This document shows positions 34,521 to 48,100 of a DNA stretch of 64,000 nt, piece by piece; positions within the stretch are counted from its first letter, which is position 1; each line of letters begins with the position of its first letter. The stretch comes from Tubiluchus corallicola. Taxonomy: Eukaryota > Priapulida > Priapulimorpha > Priapulimorphida > Tubiluchidae. The notes below the pieces were generated by a model, which did not search any database, had not been told where the DNA came from, and saw only the letters and a program-made list of their open reading frames with translations. The stretch spans positions 1,364,001 through 1,428,000 of the forward strand of contig JAQGDQ010000001.1 in assembly GCA_030141605.1 (NCBI GenBank). Reading direction: 5' to 3'. Position numbers and translations under genes: made by a program.

Positions 34521-36061
34521 TACATTTATCATTAGTCTAACATGAAGGTGTACAGATATATTGGTGAGGATTCAGATACACTTATTTGCCTCATTAACAT
34601 GTGGTGTAACAGCTAAGAGAGAGACAGGTGTTGTAGGATAGCTGACCAATCTTTCTGTGATGTCCCATAAATCAAACTGCCTTTCACAACTAAGAAAGTC
34701 CATCAAATTAATGTTTTTATTATTAGTGGTTCATCACTAACATGATATGTGATGAATTTTCCACACAATTTTATCTCTATCAGTTGTGCAATTATCACAC
34801 CTTAAAAGAAAGTGCTCAGTCATTTCTGATTTTCCACATTGACATCAAGATGACTGAACAACTTTTATCTTTCGTAAATAATTATTCAATCTTGAGTAAT
34901 CATTTTGAAGCTGAAAAGGTCAGCAAGTTCATTACCAACAATATTACAATGACTAGGTATCCATACGATGTTCAAATGTGTCTGCTTATCAGAGCTTTAA
35001 CATAATATTTAATAGGGATGGGAGCAGATCAGATCCAGATTTTCGGATCCGCCGGCTTTCACAGATCTGGATCCAGCTCTGAATTCGGTAAAATAAGTCC
35101 GAATCCACTAACCCTACAGTAGGCTGTGGTATCATTTAAGTTATAGATTGAAGAGATGTTTAAGTGACGAACTACTTGCTTGTGCCTGGTTAGGTTAGCA
35201 AATTCTCTCACAAAAACTCAGTTAAGCCTGACTAGACTGTAATTATTTTTAGCTGTGTTATTCTCACTTGGGTTGCAACAACCACAATTCAGATACATGT
35301 AAAAATCTGTATACATACAATCCTGTGTTTTTAAGAAAATTGAATTGTTTGTAATAAGTCTCGCATTCAGCATGTTCAACAGGTCTGATACTTTTTTACT
35401 ACTTGTGCAGAGTAAATATTTTGGTTCTTGGGGTTACTGGAAATGGATATTGTTAGTGTATTATAGTAACAAAGATTAATTTAGGTACTATTTTATTAAA
35501 GGAAAACCGGATGATTGTGTAAACACGTGTTCAGAATAAAGAATGCTCTAAAATATTGAAAACTACAATAGCTTATTTTAAATCAGAGCTTAGATTAAAT
35601 AATTATTACCTCGGATACTCAAATTTCGTTAGACTTTCAAAGCTGCGCACGGCTCAGTGAATCTGCTAAGATTGACAGCGGCACCTTTTTGTCACGTGCG
35701 GGTGACCGACAAATAGAAGGCGGTATCGTGATAACCATGATCATGAACTGCTGTGTTAGATTCGTGACATCATGCATTTAAGCAGTACTGTAATGTCTAT
35801 GCAAATGTGCTTGACACGCAAGGAAAGATGCCTGCTGTAAACACAAACTGTAGTTAGTTTCTGACATAAGCAATAGCTGTGTTCGGTTGTCGTTAATTAA
35901 CTTTCTAAGTTAATTATTCAAATATAGGGAACAATTGTTAACGTGTATAAGCAAGAAAATGTGGACAGTAAATTAAAATGAGATTGAATCTAAACAATTG
36001 TCCGGTCTTCCTTTAAAAGGAAATCACTACTTACTATTTAACAAGTATTATTTCTTTTCAG
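34521..36061. other. Upstream region of the MEGF9-like gene, no second gene supported
   Basis: An 87-codon open frame at 34742-35005 shows no motif I can name. At about 35015 a TAGGGATGGGAG start followed by GATC/GGATCC-rich sequence resembles a hAT-type transposon end, but no matching right end was found. The stretch 35640-35780 is relatively GC-rich and could belong to the promoter. An acceptor TTTCTTTTCAG ends at 36061, so the MEGF9-like mRNA probably has an upstream noncoding exon that I could not place. Confidence 0.35.
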
Positions 36062-36064
36062 ATA

Positions 36065-36103
36065 ATGAAGCCTCCCTTTTTTACCCTGTACAAGATACTC
36101 TGA
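36065..36103 (+). promoter_or_regulatory. Upstream ORF in the 5' leader of the MEGF9-like mRNA
   Basis: ATG at 36065 opens a 12-codon frame ending in TGA at 36103, 16 nt before the main ATG at 36120. It lies in the same exon as the signal peptide, right after the acceptor at 36061. Such upstream frames usually lower translation of the main frame; this is inference. Confidence 0.45.
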
Positions 36104-36119
36104 ATGTAATAAGAAAATA

Positions 36120-39100
36120 ATGGGAACTGTAAATAAAACTGCATTTTTGATAGTAACTGCTATCAATTTGTTTACAAGTGGTGAGTTATAAAGATTTTTA
36201 GTGTTATAAATTTTGTTTGGAATACTTTACTTTCAACTTCAAGTTTATTGCCTCAGTTGCTAAAATTTTGTATTATTTTTCATATTACACGTGTTTACTT
36301 TATATTGCCACTTCATTCACACTCATGACTCATGAAAGCTTGTGGCTAATTTTTCATGTTTCTCTGGGTGTGTATTTATAACTACCTAAAGTACTTGCTA
36401 TAATGAAGAATGGATCTTATTTGAGTAGGTCTAGTTCATCTAGTCTAGTAGACTTCTAACTGCATTCACATTGTTGGGAGATGATAGGTACAGTTGTTTG
36501 TCAAGCAGAAATCTTTGTAGTATATTTCAATGTCTCATTCTCGCTTTCATACAACTCTCAAGTTTTGATTTCTTGGGATTTTAGCAGTTGTTATTTTTTT
36601 GTCTTCAAAATTCTTCGATTTTTTTGCAATACTTTTTCTTAAGTATGCACTTGCCTTAATAGTTGTGTGCCAAAATCTTTTTTGCAGTTAATTGCCACCA
36701 AGAAAGTGAGACGGTAATCTGGTATCGTACTGAAAGTTATTTTGTTGCACTGTTGCGTGGTAGATGATTTTCTCAAAAGGAGGAAATAAAAACTTTGGCT
36801 GTGAACTTCTTTCACAAGTCATGTACATGTAATTAAGTAAAATGAAAAACTGATTATAATCGTTCTAACAAAATGTGAATCATAATAATTTGTGCTTGTA
36901 AATCCATTTTAGGGTTTAAAACTGTATGTGACTTACTAATCTGCTAATGACCTTAACACGGAACTTTGATAGATGCGTTAAATTTGTTGCATGGCTCCAT
37001 GTTTTATTTATTTATAATGATAACTTGCCATTACTTTGACTCAATGTTGTCTAACTGTGAGTGTTACAGCTTTTGGACAATTATCTGTTGATATAAACCA
37101 TATTAATTTCTTTGGCTTAAAGATACATCCAAATATGAAATTCAGCACTACTTTTTAGAAAATCCATAAACAACTATTAAATTCTGCTAAGTCATAGGCT
37201 GAGGTTACAGAAGTTTTTCATCACAGAAGTTGTCATTCAGTTTAATATTACAGTAGATTGAATTACCAGATTAATTACTCATTAATAATGCATACAAAAT
37301 TTACTTTTTGTGTTCATATAAATTACATATAAATTATATATCATATACATGTAGGCCACTAAATTAGAAAGCATCTCCACCGAGATTCAAACCCAAAATA
37401 TTTTGCTTTGCTGGGCGTTCGTCATAAAGTTTTTTGACATCTCTGCAGGACGTCACTATCAGGACATAATATACGGTTTTTGTATGAAGCACCATGGGTT
37501 CAAATCTAAGTTTGTATTTTATCTAATATATTAGAGAGATGTGTGATGAGTTAACAGATCTGCAACACTAACACATAACACACGTACACCATTTTCGACA
37601 TGCATCCTAAACACCACATTAACTAACATATGTGTTAACAAGTCTGTCTGTTTTTTTACGTCTTATGTCAGGTTTTTAACATTCTTGATAGCTGGGTTTC
37701 TTGATAGCAATTGTGGATTTTGTGAATCTTTTGAAGTGAAAAATTTGCAGGGAATCTTGCTAAGTTTGGACAACTTGTAGACAATTTAGATGATTATATG
37801 TCTGCTATATTTTAAATGCTTAAACAAGCATGATGTCACCATGTGTTTGTTGCAGTTTTGTTTTGCACACAAAAAGCAACGTGTGCATGTTGTGTGTCCA
37901 CATGTGTGTGCATGCGTGCGTGCGTGTGTGTGTAAAACTAATGACGATGCTGTAAAATTGAACTTTTCCATTACCATGCAATTCTAGATTATGGCAGTAA
38001 CATGAAAAGTAAATTCACTTGCAGTAATTCCATACATTTAGATAAATGCAATATCTGGGTGTTTGAATTGGCAAATTAAGCCTAATAGCTTACATGATTA
38101 TGTCCACATCACTTTAACGTCGAGTCAATATGCTAGCCAAATATAGCTGATTTGGTTTCATATCATTCTGTGATTACTCTAAACTGTAGTTCAGCATCGT
38201 TGGACTTTCTGTAGATGGAAGATGGGTTACATACAAAGAATCTAGCAATTGTTGATTTTTGTGACTTGTCTACAGTGAATGAGGTTGGAATTAATATGCG
38301 TATAGAGGTGTGATGAGTTAACAGATCTGTAACACTAACACATAACACACAACATTTCTGACCGGCAACCTAAATATCATGTTAAGCCTGTGTCAGGGTA
38401 ACAGATAAGTTAACAAGTCTGTCTATTACAGTTTTTTACACCTTATGTCAGGTTTTTAACGTTCTTGGTAGCTGGGTTTCTTGATAGCAATTAAATGCAA
38501 CAAAACATTTTGGAATACAACCCTTAAGGCAAGTGCATTCTTTAGATAAAGTATAACAAAAATCGAAGAACTTAGCCGAAAAAAATAACAATTCCAAAAA
38601 CCCAAAACTTGAGAGTGAGTTTTATGAAAATGAAAATGAGACATCTTAATGTTCAAAGTTTATGATGACGCATGATATATTTTCTTATTATTATACTATA
38701 AAGGTTTTTGCTTGACAATGAATTGTACCTGCCAGCCTGATTAATGTACCCGCATTTAGAATTCGACTGGACTAGATAGACCAGGCCTACTCTAATGAGG
38801 TCCATTCTTCATTCTAGCATATGCATATAGATAGCTACAAGCATAATATAGTCCACCTGTTAACTTTGTTTACCACTAAATCATTTCTTTGGCATTTTTT
38901 TCTGAAGTAAGTAATATATACAGTGGGCGCCGCTTAATAGACTCGCGGTTAATAGACTCAATTGCTTAATTGACTTAAAAATGCTTATAACAGGCTGCTT
39001 CTATTCAAATACACATAAAAACTATCGGTAATTGACTCAAATAACTCCGCATAATTGACTCAATATTTTTCCTTCGCCTACTTAAAGTAAGATATTTGTA

Positions 39101-42100
39101 TGTGCCAAAAGAGCCTTTCCTACTTTTATGTCATCTTTACTTCCCTTTTGTGCACTATGTTTGCAGAAAGAATCATGTTAAGTACTGTTTTATTTGTAAG
39201 CAGGTACGTTTATCGTGCACTAATATGCTAGCATAACGGTTTTGCTTTGAATCTGTTATCCGCTCGCCCACTGTTACCCTAAGAATTTCTAGAAGCTAAA
39301 CATTTAATCACTTACCTAGTGGTTTCCTTTTGATGCTCTCATTGCAAATCATGCTTTCAGGCTTAATGAGTTAACAGTCAAAGATCAAGATACAGTAATC
39401 AGTCGGTATTTCTTGTGACTTGCAAGAATAAACATCTTATAGCAAATCAGGGCAATGTAAGTGAGCAGACGATTCGGAACTGTTTTAGTCACACACAACA
39501 ACAGATTCTCAACATTGTTATAATTATGATAACTTCGAGGGCTAACTTCTTTGCGTGAAAGTGAAGCAGCCGATTTTGAAGAAATTTTTGTAATTTTTGC
39601 AAATAAACAGCAAATTTCTAATGTATTGCTAATTCACATATATAAATTAATATTTTAAAATATTTATTCTAATTTTTAACTGCACAAAGGAATTTAGGCA
39701 TTACTTCATTTCTAAAATTCATTAAAAACCTTTGCAATGCATAGTAAGCTGATGACTCATACTTCTATACCTGTAATACTGCACCCATCGGTTAATAGGT
39801 TCAGTCGGTTAATTGGATCAAAATACGTCGGTCTCAAAGTGAGTCTATTAAGCGCCGCCTGCTGTAGTAGTTATTTAGTGTCTGCCGATTAGTATAATCC
39901 ACCTAAACACTTCTAACTATTTTAAAGAAATTTTAGAAATTTCAGTCATTAGGTGATAAGGATCCTGTTACACAAACTTGCGGTTGGAAATGGATTACTT
40001 TATTTATTTTGAGCTACTTTAACGTTATTTTTGATCGCTATCTGATTCTGCATCTAACATTAGGCTGAAGTGGGCTTTATTGCAGATCTACAAATTGCAT
40101 TTTGAATGCCTTTTTAATGTATTTGACTCGAATTAGTTAGTAATCAATTTGTAAACCCATTCAAGTATTCAGAGCTAGTTTCAGTGCAAGCCTATAAACC
40201 ATTTTAGTGCAAATGTAGATCACTTTGGATGTAACAGAATACCATTTCGGTAGCAGTTGGAGTTTTCACATTTGCTAGAAATTTGCATTTCAAAAATTTT
40301 ATTTTTTTGCAAAAACTTTAGTAAATTTGGTAATGTGAATTATACTAAGAGCTATAAGACACAAACGAGCCACTGAAACAGCTTGAAAGTGCCCTTAGCC
40401 TTAATTCACCCTCTGGCTATGGTTAGATGGTTAGAGTAAAAGTTGCTTGCAAGAGATGACGCTTTCGTCATCTTCATTTGTTTCTGCTTCTAGTCAATAA
40501 TTATTGTCTTTATATCACATTATTACAGAAAGGTGTTGTCGGTAGCCTAGTAATATTTATAGTAATATAGCTATAATTAAAAGGTTAACATATCTTTATA
40601 AATTACTTAAATTAACCATTTTATGCAAAATTTTTATGTTTTACTGTGTTTTTCAGAATGTGTGATGTTGAAAAAAGTATCAAAACAATTGCCACCTATT
40701 AATATTCGAGCTGTCTACAATACAGAGACTAGTATCGTCATCCATTGGGAACCACCTGAAACAACTTTACCTGTGTGGGCATATCTAGTAGCTTCCCAAC
40801 CAGCTGAAAGCACAAAATCAGGTATGTAGTAAAGGCAAATGACATAAAGAACCTAACACTTCTAAAACCTCAAGATGCTTTTTTTTCTAAAAGTGAAATA
40901 TTTGTTAGTTTGCTTGGTCGGTTTTGCTTAACTGCTTTGTAAATTTAAGATTCCGTTCACAAAACGATAAAAACAATAAATCTGGGACTGGCTTCACAAA
41001 GTCATCACTAAGTTAGCGATGTCGTTATTAATAGTTAAGTGGATGTAATAACGATGTTGTTAACTTAGTGACGGCTTTGTGAAACCAGCCCCAGTTCCAG
41101 TTCGTGTGGTTCTTACTATTACCTAAAATTTTTAAAATGCCAAGCTGTTTAAAATTTTGCTTAAAAGTCTGTAAACTAAAAGTTGATTAAGATTGCAAGA
41201 GATTATACCAGCTGCTTTAAAATTCTGAACAACTATATACAAAAAGTATAATGAGCTTACATAGTGTGGAACACATACATTTGTAGGGTGCACATAAAGG
41301 AATCAATAGCTTGCTGTCTTTTAGTTTTATTTCTTCTGTGACTTAATGTTTGCAATAAAATGGTTATAGAGCACACCAGGTCACTGGTTGTTCCACAAAA
41401 CATGTAGAATTGTTGCATAATTAGGTGTTTATGGTAGAACAGTACAATAAAATAATGCATTTTATAATCCTCAATCAGAACATAGGCATACAAAGATTGC
41501 TATGTATCTAGCCTTAATTTTAAATTTTTTTTATTATGCTACTAATTTATATTGCTTGAAAAATATTACAAAGTTTCAGCAATAAATAACACACAATAAA
41601 AGTTGCAATTTAATGTCTTTTGCAATTAATAGTCACTTTAGTCTTGATCGTTTCATGTATGAACGTTCTCTTTTTCGAATGAATCATGACATTCTTGTTG
41701 GCTAGCTGAAGAAAAGCATCTCACTGTCAGAAGCATAATATTTTCATCATAAAAATTAGAAAGCTAGATTTGTGATATTTCTGAGTGAATGTTAAGTAAG
41801 CTGCGAAACTTTGAATTAATTTAAAGTTATGACATATACCTATGAGAAGCCACAGCACACTTTCGAAAAGTAAGAAGTTGGCCAACTATGTCATAATTTT
41901 CAACTAAATGGTGGTTCACACCATACCTGGTAATTTTAATATAGCAACAGTATAAATTAGCATTATGCTTTATGGAGAGTTTTTTGCATATTTCTTCGTA
42001 GTATTTTTTAAGTGTAGGCACACCGCAGTTCATAGAACCACCTGGTTACTCCTTCTCGTGCTTCTTCAAGCGATAGACATAGGCTTGTTTGCTGTACATA

Positions 42101-45100
42101 TCCGTTCATTCATGCATTCATGAATCTGTTGCATTTATCTCTTTTAGTTGGCAGTAGTAAACAGTCACAAAAAATGTAAAAACATTTAGGACTAATACTA
42201 ATAATTAGATGAACCACCTGGTTCCCGTAGGAGACGAAAAAAGCAAAATATGTTCAAGTCCCCCTTTTGAACTGCAGGCACATGATTTCTGAACGAATGG
42301 AAGTGTAAAATATACAGGAATTTATTTTTCACTGTGATATACTAATAATACGGTATACAAGCCTGAAATAATTTGTTGAGGTGGGTGAAGTGTAACATGT
42401 ACACTAGACTGTAATTTTATTTTGTTACTATTGTGGTATACACATGCATATACCAATGGTGCGAAACTAATGAGTTATGTGTTACCGAGCCACCCAGTAT
42501 TGGGCAGAGTGTTACAGAATTTTTTATAAATGATTTAGCAGCAGCTGTCTATTGAAAAGTTAGTACCATTATAATAAGTTAGTTCTTGTTTTATTATAGG
42601 ACATTCATACACTGTGCCTGTCAATATTCACAAGTGTACAATAGATGGTTTAGAACCAGGCATGCTATACAGTATCAGTATATCTGCACAGTATGATGAT
42701 GTTCTCTTCGCATATTCAGATACTATGACAGTTGCAACTCGTAATGGTTCGGAGGAAATAGGTTGGTGACTTTAAAATTTTTCTGGTGCATTGCTATTAC
42801 CATTGATTGATGTGTTGTAGATTCCTTTATCATCGAAAATTGTTAATCAACTTTGTCGAAGTGCCTTGTAAATTTAGTTTGTATCTGTGTGTAGTATAAA
42901 AAGCTGTGATTCGCTGTAAATGTCGAATGTATCAGGAACTTTCGACGATATGTTGCATTTTAACTGACTTATTTTTTCAGATTGCAACTGCAATCAAATT
43001 GGTACAAACAATGGCTCGCTGTGTTATGATGTAACGCAGCAGTGTTTCTGTAAAGATGGATTCTTAGGCTTGCAATGTAATATGTGTGCAGAAAACCATT
43101 ACCGAGATCATACACAAGAATGTAAACCTTGTCCTTGCTTGTTAGAGCACTCTACTGGTCCATGCAAAACAGGTATGTGATAGTTGTAAGAAGTTGTAGA
43201 ATCCTGGATCAGAGCTATGTAAGCACTTTAAAGGTGTTGCTAATTGACTAGATGACTAATTTTTAAAATAATACAGTTAAACACAAAGATTAAATCAGCT
43301 AGAATAGCAGAACTTCTGAGTGAACTGTAGAAGCTTTGTTACCTTGCCTTCGTGCTGTCCACCAGCTTACGTCAAATATGCCCTAATATCAAACAGCTGT
43401 ATTTTTATCATAAGGATCATATTCTTTTGCTGTTTTGCTTCTCCAAAGATAGAAGTTAGTAACCCTCCTCCTTCTACATACACATGCGTGCGCACACACA
43501 CACATGCACACACACCTCACCACGTAATACCCAACACACTAATACACCACGATATGGTGTAACAGAGAATAATGTTTTAGGCGATTTAGCACATACTTGT
43601 AAACAACAAAAGAAATTGAGTCAACTGATTACTAAAAAGTATCTTTAAATAATTATTAATTTTTTACAATGCAATATTAATATGTTATATTTTTTGTTAT
43701 ATAGTAAACTGCAATTCTACATTTTTGATTTTGAATATTACAAACTACAGTACATTACTTGTCATTTGTATCTAATTTGAATTTATAGCATTAGCTAAAT
43801 GGTAAATAATAGCACGGAAAATCATTATTTATGTTGCTTCGCATATTAAGTTTTAAATTTGTTAATTTATTAACAATTGTTGTCTTTGAATTTGTATTAT
43901 TATTAGATTTTAATGAATAAACACAGCTTAGCAATTTAATAGTTGCTTTTTTTAAACCAGCTAAGAAATAGTTTCAAAAGTTACCAGTCTTTTTTAAAAT
44001 TTTAACATTTTTTCTAACAATTACTGCACATAGTACTAATTAATTAACAAAAACATACAGCTTATAACTGACCCATTATACTTAAAATCATATATAAACA
44101 TTCAAAAGCATTATTTATACTGCAGGATTCACAAAATTCTAACATAAAATATCGCATAAACAGCTTTGTAATATGAATTCAAACACAAAATTATAAAAAC
44201 TGTCCGAAATTCCATTTTTTGAATCTCGTTCTTCTCTACTTTGCCCACAATCACAGAAATCTTTGCCCGGCAAATCAATTCTATATGCACACCTTGTAAA
44301 TCGTCCATGCACGCCAGGGCTCTGGCTAATATAGCAACATGGACTTGGCTGATTTTTTCTTTAATTCACATGAAAAGCGGATTTGCTGTGGTTTATGTTT
44401 AAATCCCACACTTCATTTCAGATTATCAAAACAATGTAGTGTGTGTGGAGTGCAAAAAGGGATACAATGGTTTTTTATGCAATGAGTGCATTAATGGAAC
44501 TCATTATATGGAAGGTATTGAGTGTGTGCCCTGCCAGTGTAATGGACAAGGTACCTGTGATCCAGAATTTGGTAAGTTCATTGGAAAAAATAATCACTGT
44601 CTTGTACTGTATGTAACATTAATCTTATGAAAATTTATTATTTTTATGTTATCATTTCAGAGCACTTTACATAAAATAGTACGGTAAAACTTTATTTAAG
44701 GATCCTCATTGTTACGACATTATTATTATTATCGTATATATTAATTCTACTGGCATGGGCTTAATATATTTATATATATATATATATATGTATAAGATTC
44801 GAGGCTACAGCTCCGATGGCGGCACCATTTGGGGCAATCTATACATCAAACGAAAGGTCTCGATCTAGTGTCGTGCCATTGGGGGTTTATTTTTCAAATC
44901 GGGCCCACCGCGAGGAACTGGGGGCGAAAAACCTCCAAAAATGGCCATGTTTCGGCTATTTTTTGCAAAAGTTATACGTCTGAGATCTCGAGAACAGGAA
45001 TGGGCCATGGGTGGTGCTGGCTATGGATAGATAGCCCATTCAGCGGTGGGTGTAGTAGGCGTATTTAGAATTTGTGAGAGGGCTACGGCGTCCCGTAACG

Positions 45101-48100
45101 GGCGTTTTCCCGGACCCAACTAGTGATTTTTTCGAAATTTTGACCAAACAGCCTGCAGAAAAAACGTTCTGTTATTATTATTATTATTATTATTACTATT
45201 ATTATTATTATTAGTAGTAGTAGTAGTAGTAGTGGTAGTGGTAGTGGTAGTGGTAGTGGTAGTGGTAGTGGTAGTGGTAGTGGTAGTGGTAGTGGTAGTG
45301 GTAGTGGTAGTGGTAGTGGTAGTAGTAGTGGTAGTAGTCAGCAGCAGCAGCAGCAGTAGTAGTATTGAAGAAATCAGAAAAAAGAGGAAGACATTGCTGT
45401 ACAAGAAATAACACAAGCTGAAAAGAATAAAAGAAACAATTTGAAATTTGCTTTTTTAAGATATCCAAAATCACTGCACAGTTCACACTAAATCAGTATA
45501 AAGTTTAAAATCATTGATCACTGTATATTGCAATATTTCATTATGTCCTGTGGCAGGCATGGTTTCACTAAAGTTAGGCAATTTGGCATAACGAGCTGGA
45601 AGCCTGGAACACATTAGCTGTTGGTCTTTAAGCAAGGACTTACAAGTGCAATTTTTGTCTGATGTGCAGTGATAAACTACAACATTACTGAAAATGTAGA
45701 AATGACAGCAATAGTTTCATTGGACCAATTCTATGAATGGGGCCTAACTTGCAAATTTGGAGGGCTAGAACCATGAAACTTGCAGGGTAGACCCTTGAGC
45801 TGGGGGCCTTGACAATAATATGATAGTTGCTGACCTCGGTCAAAATGTCAAGGATGCAGGGCATTAGTCTGCTCAAGCCATAAAATTGAATAACCCAAAA
45901 TTTATAGGACGTAAGAGTTACGAAACTAGGCAGGGTGGTACGGACTGAGACAATGTTATGGTTAAAACAGCTGGTATTGTTTAAGTGTCCGAGGTAGGAG
46001 CTAAAATGTATAAATTAGGGCAAACTGCTCAGTCACATGAGTAAACCGTAGTGAACCAGACATAGTCAAGTAATAAACTTGGTTGGAATGCGTACAAGCT
46101 ATCTTAATGATAGTCTCATTAAATTTATTTAGTTAAATTTTGATAATACTATAGCTATTACAGACCCTTTTTTCATGCTAAATAGCTTTTACATAACAAT
46201 AGTTATACTCCTGTAATAAAAATATCACTAATGTACCTGGTAACAAAGTTACTACTTCTTAGTAACTGATTATAGAACGTGCTGAATATAATACGTATTT
46301 ATATGCCATGCAATGTTTACTAAATTTTGTACGTGTACGTAAGTCCCTCTGATTCCAGCCATTCTTTTGTAAGCTTGTCAACTGCTGCACTCATTTCGGG
46401 AGTAAAAGTATTTTCCCAGTCGCCAACTTTTCCTGAAATAATACTTGTTCAATCACCCAGTATACGATGCATTTTACATTTATTAAAGACTATTTAGTTG
46501 GCTCAAGGATAAGCTTTACCACACAGTGCTAATAACCAGATGCTTTTAAAGCTTGTACCTTTTCTCATAAACTCTCCCTGACTTTTCCATAATCCTTGTT
46601 CTCTCATCCATGACATATTTGTTCCTGGATTTTTCTGCATGTTCTTGAATGTACAGTGCTCTGCTATTTTCATCACCTGTTCCTCTGTTAACTGCTTGTC
46701 TAGAAACTTTGCTACTTTCTGTATTTCCTTAGGTAGATTCTGCAAATTTTTGCAAAAGTTTTATTAACAATTTGAATGGGCAAATCTGTGTTGATAATAT
46801 GGACTGACAGTGCAGATACGTTGAAACTCTTTTCAAAGCATTCACTATTCCTTACTAAGGAGTTATCGATAATTTTTCACAATCATGTAGCTTAAAGGAA
46901 AACAGGAGGGTTTTAGATCACATTTCATTTTGTTTTTAAATATACATTTTATTATTCATAGATACTAACTGCCTAATTCATTGATACTATTATGTGTGTT
47001 TTTTATAAATATTATTTATTTAATTAATATATATATTAGTTAAACCTCTGTGCTGACCTATCTGAAACTTTAGAGGACAGCACATTTGCATTACATATTT
47101 TGAAATGTGGAAAACATGTTTGTTGAGGGCTTTTTGGGTCATTTTATCATAATAGCATAGCAGTCAGTAAGATGTTTTTTTTTGTCATCTTTTGCTGCCC
47201 GCTTTAACTGTAATATAGTGTTTATTTACTAGTTAATTAATTTTTTGTGTCTTCTGCTGTCCTTCCTAGTAAAATATTTACCATTGTGTTGTATATACTG
47301 TGGTGAAATAGTGTACTAAACAAAGACAACTCAAATTTAAAGTGATTGTTTTATAACTCACTGCTTTCAAATCTTCAAACTTCAAAATTAGAATGTTGGG
47401 TTCATTTCGTAGTCGCCAGTATTCTTGTACATGATCCCAGATTCCTCCATGACCAGCTGAGCAAAAGATAAGACTTGTACTTCATTGTACTTAGTTTACT
47501 TAGTACTAATCCATGTACTTAGTTTACTTAGTACTAATCCATTTAAGCTAGTTGGTAAGTGACAAAATTTTTCTTTAACTGTATATTTGCTTCTTGGTTT
47601 TGCCCAGATTTACACTTTTGAAAATGACACCAACGTAATCAATCCAACTTCTTACAATAATTCAGTTAAAGTGGGTGAGAATAAATGTGTGTACCTAATT
47701 TCAGTTGTTGATTTATAACCTTTTGCAAAGGTATATGCTCTTTGAACATTGTGAATAAGTTGCCAAAGTGGTACGTGGACACTAAAGTGTCTTTCGGGTT
47801 CCTTGTCGTATAAATAACCTACAAGAAAATTCAAATAAGTGTTAAGCTGTTTATCACATGTTTGACTAATGCCATAGCAGTGTGACCCCAGTGCTAATTT
47901 TCATGTTTCTGCGTGTCAGTTACATTCTGCTTTGCATCCATATCAGTTCCCATTATTTTTTATCTCAAAATTCTCTTTATATAATGAATTAAGATTTAAG
48001 AACATGTTGAAAAACAGCAAATTAATCATATTTTGTAGACAGCTAAAAACCATGCTAACAACTTGTTGGGGAGTAACTGGCCTTCTGAATTTCAGCGAAT

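Larger units (their letters stand above)
36377..38840. mobile_element. 2.46 kb element with long inverted terminal repeats, no transposase
   Basis: The left arm (about 36377-36706) and right arm (about 38477-38840) are inverted copies. For example AATGAAGAATGG, then GAGTAGG, TCTAGT, TTGTCAAGCA, CTCTCAAGTTTTG, TTCTTCGATTTTT and GCACTTGCCTTAA occur on the plus strand at left and on the minus strand at right, in the same order. Each arm is about 330-365 bp with scattered differences. The 1.77 kb interior has no open frame of note. It lies in intron 1 of the MEGF9-like gene. It may be a foldback-type nonautonomous transposon or two copies of one repeat in opposite orientation. Confidence 0.65.

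Noticed and set aside
34742-35005. 87-codon helical frame that looks superficially like a real exon
   Set aside because: No domain recognised and no clear splice or promoter context; left unassigned.
35015-35110. hAT-type transposon end (TAGGGATGGGAG start with GGATCC-rich subterminal part); a similar TAGGGATGAG start at 32872
   Set aside because: No matching right end or target duplication was found for either, so the element cannot be delimited.
37378-37506. Possible tRNA-like B boxes (GGGTTCAAATCT and its near inverse)
   Set aside because: No cloverleaf or A box could be built around them.
45120-45486. Poly-Thr and Tyr/His-repeat open frames
   Set aside because: Translations of a microsatellite.
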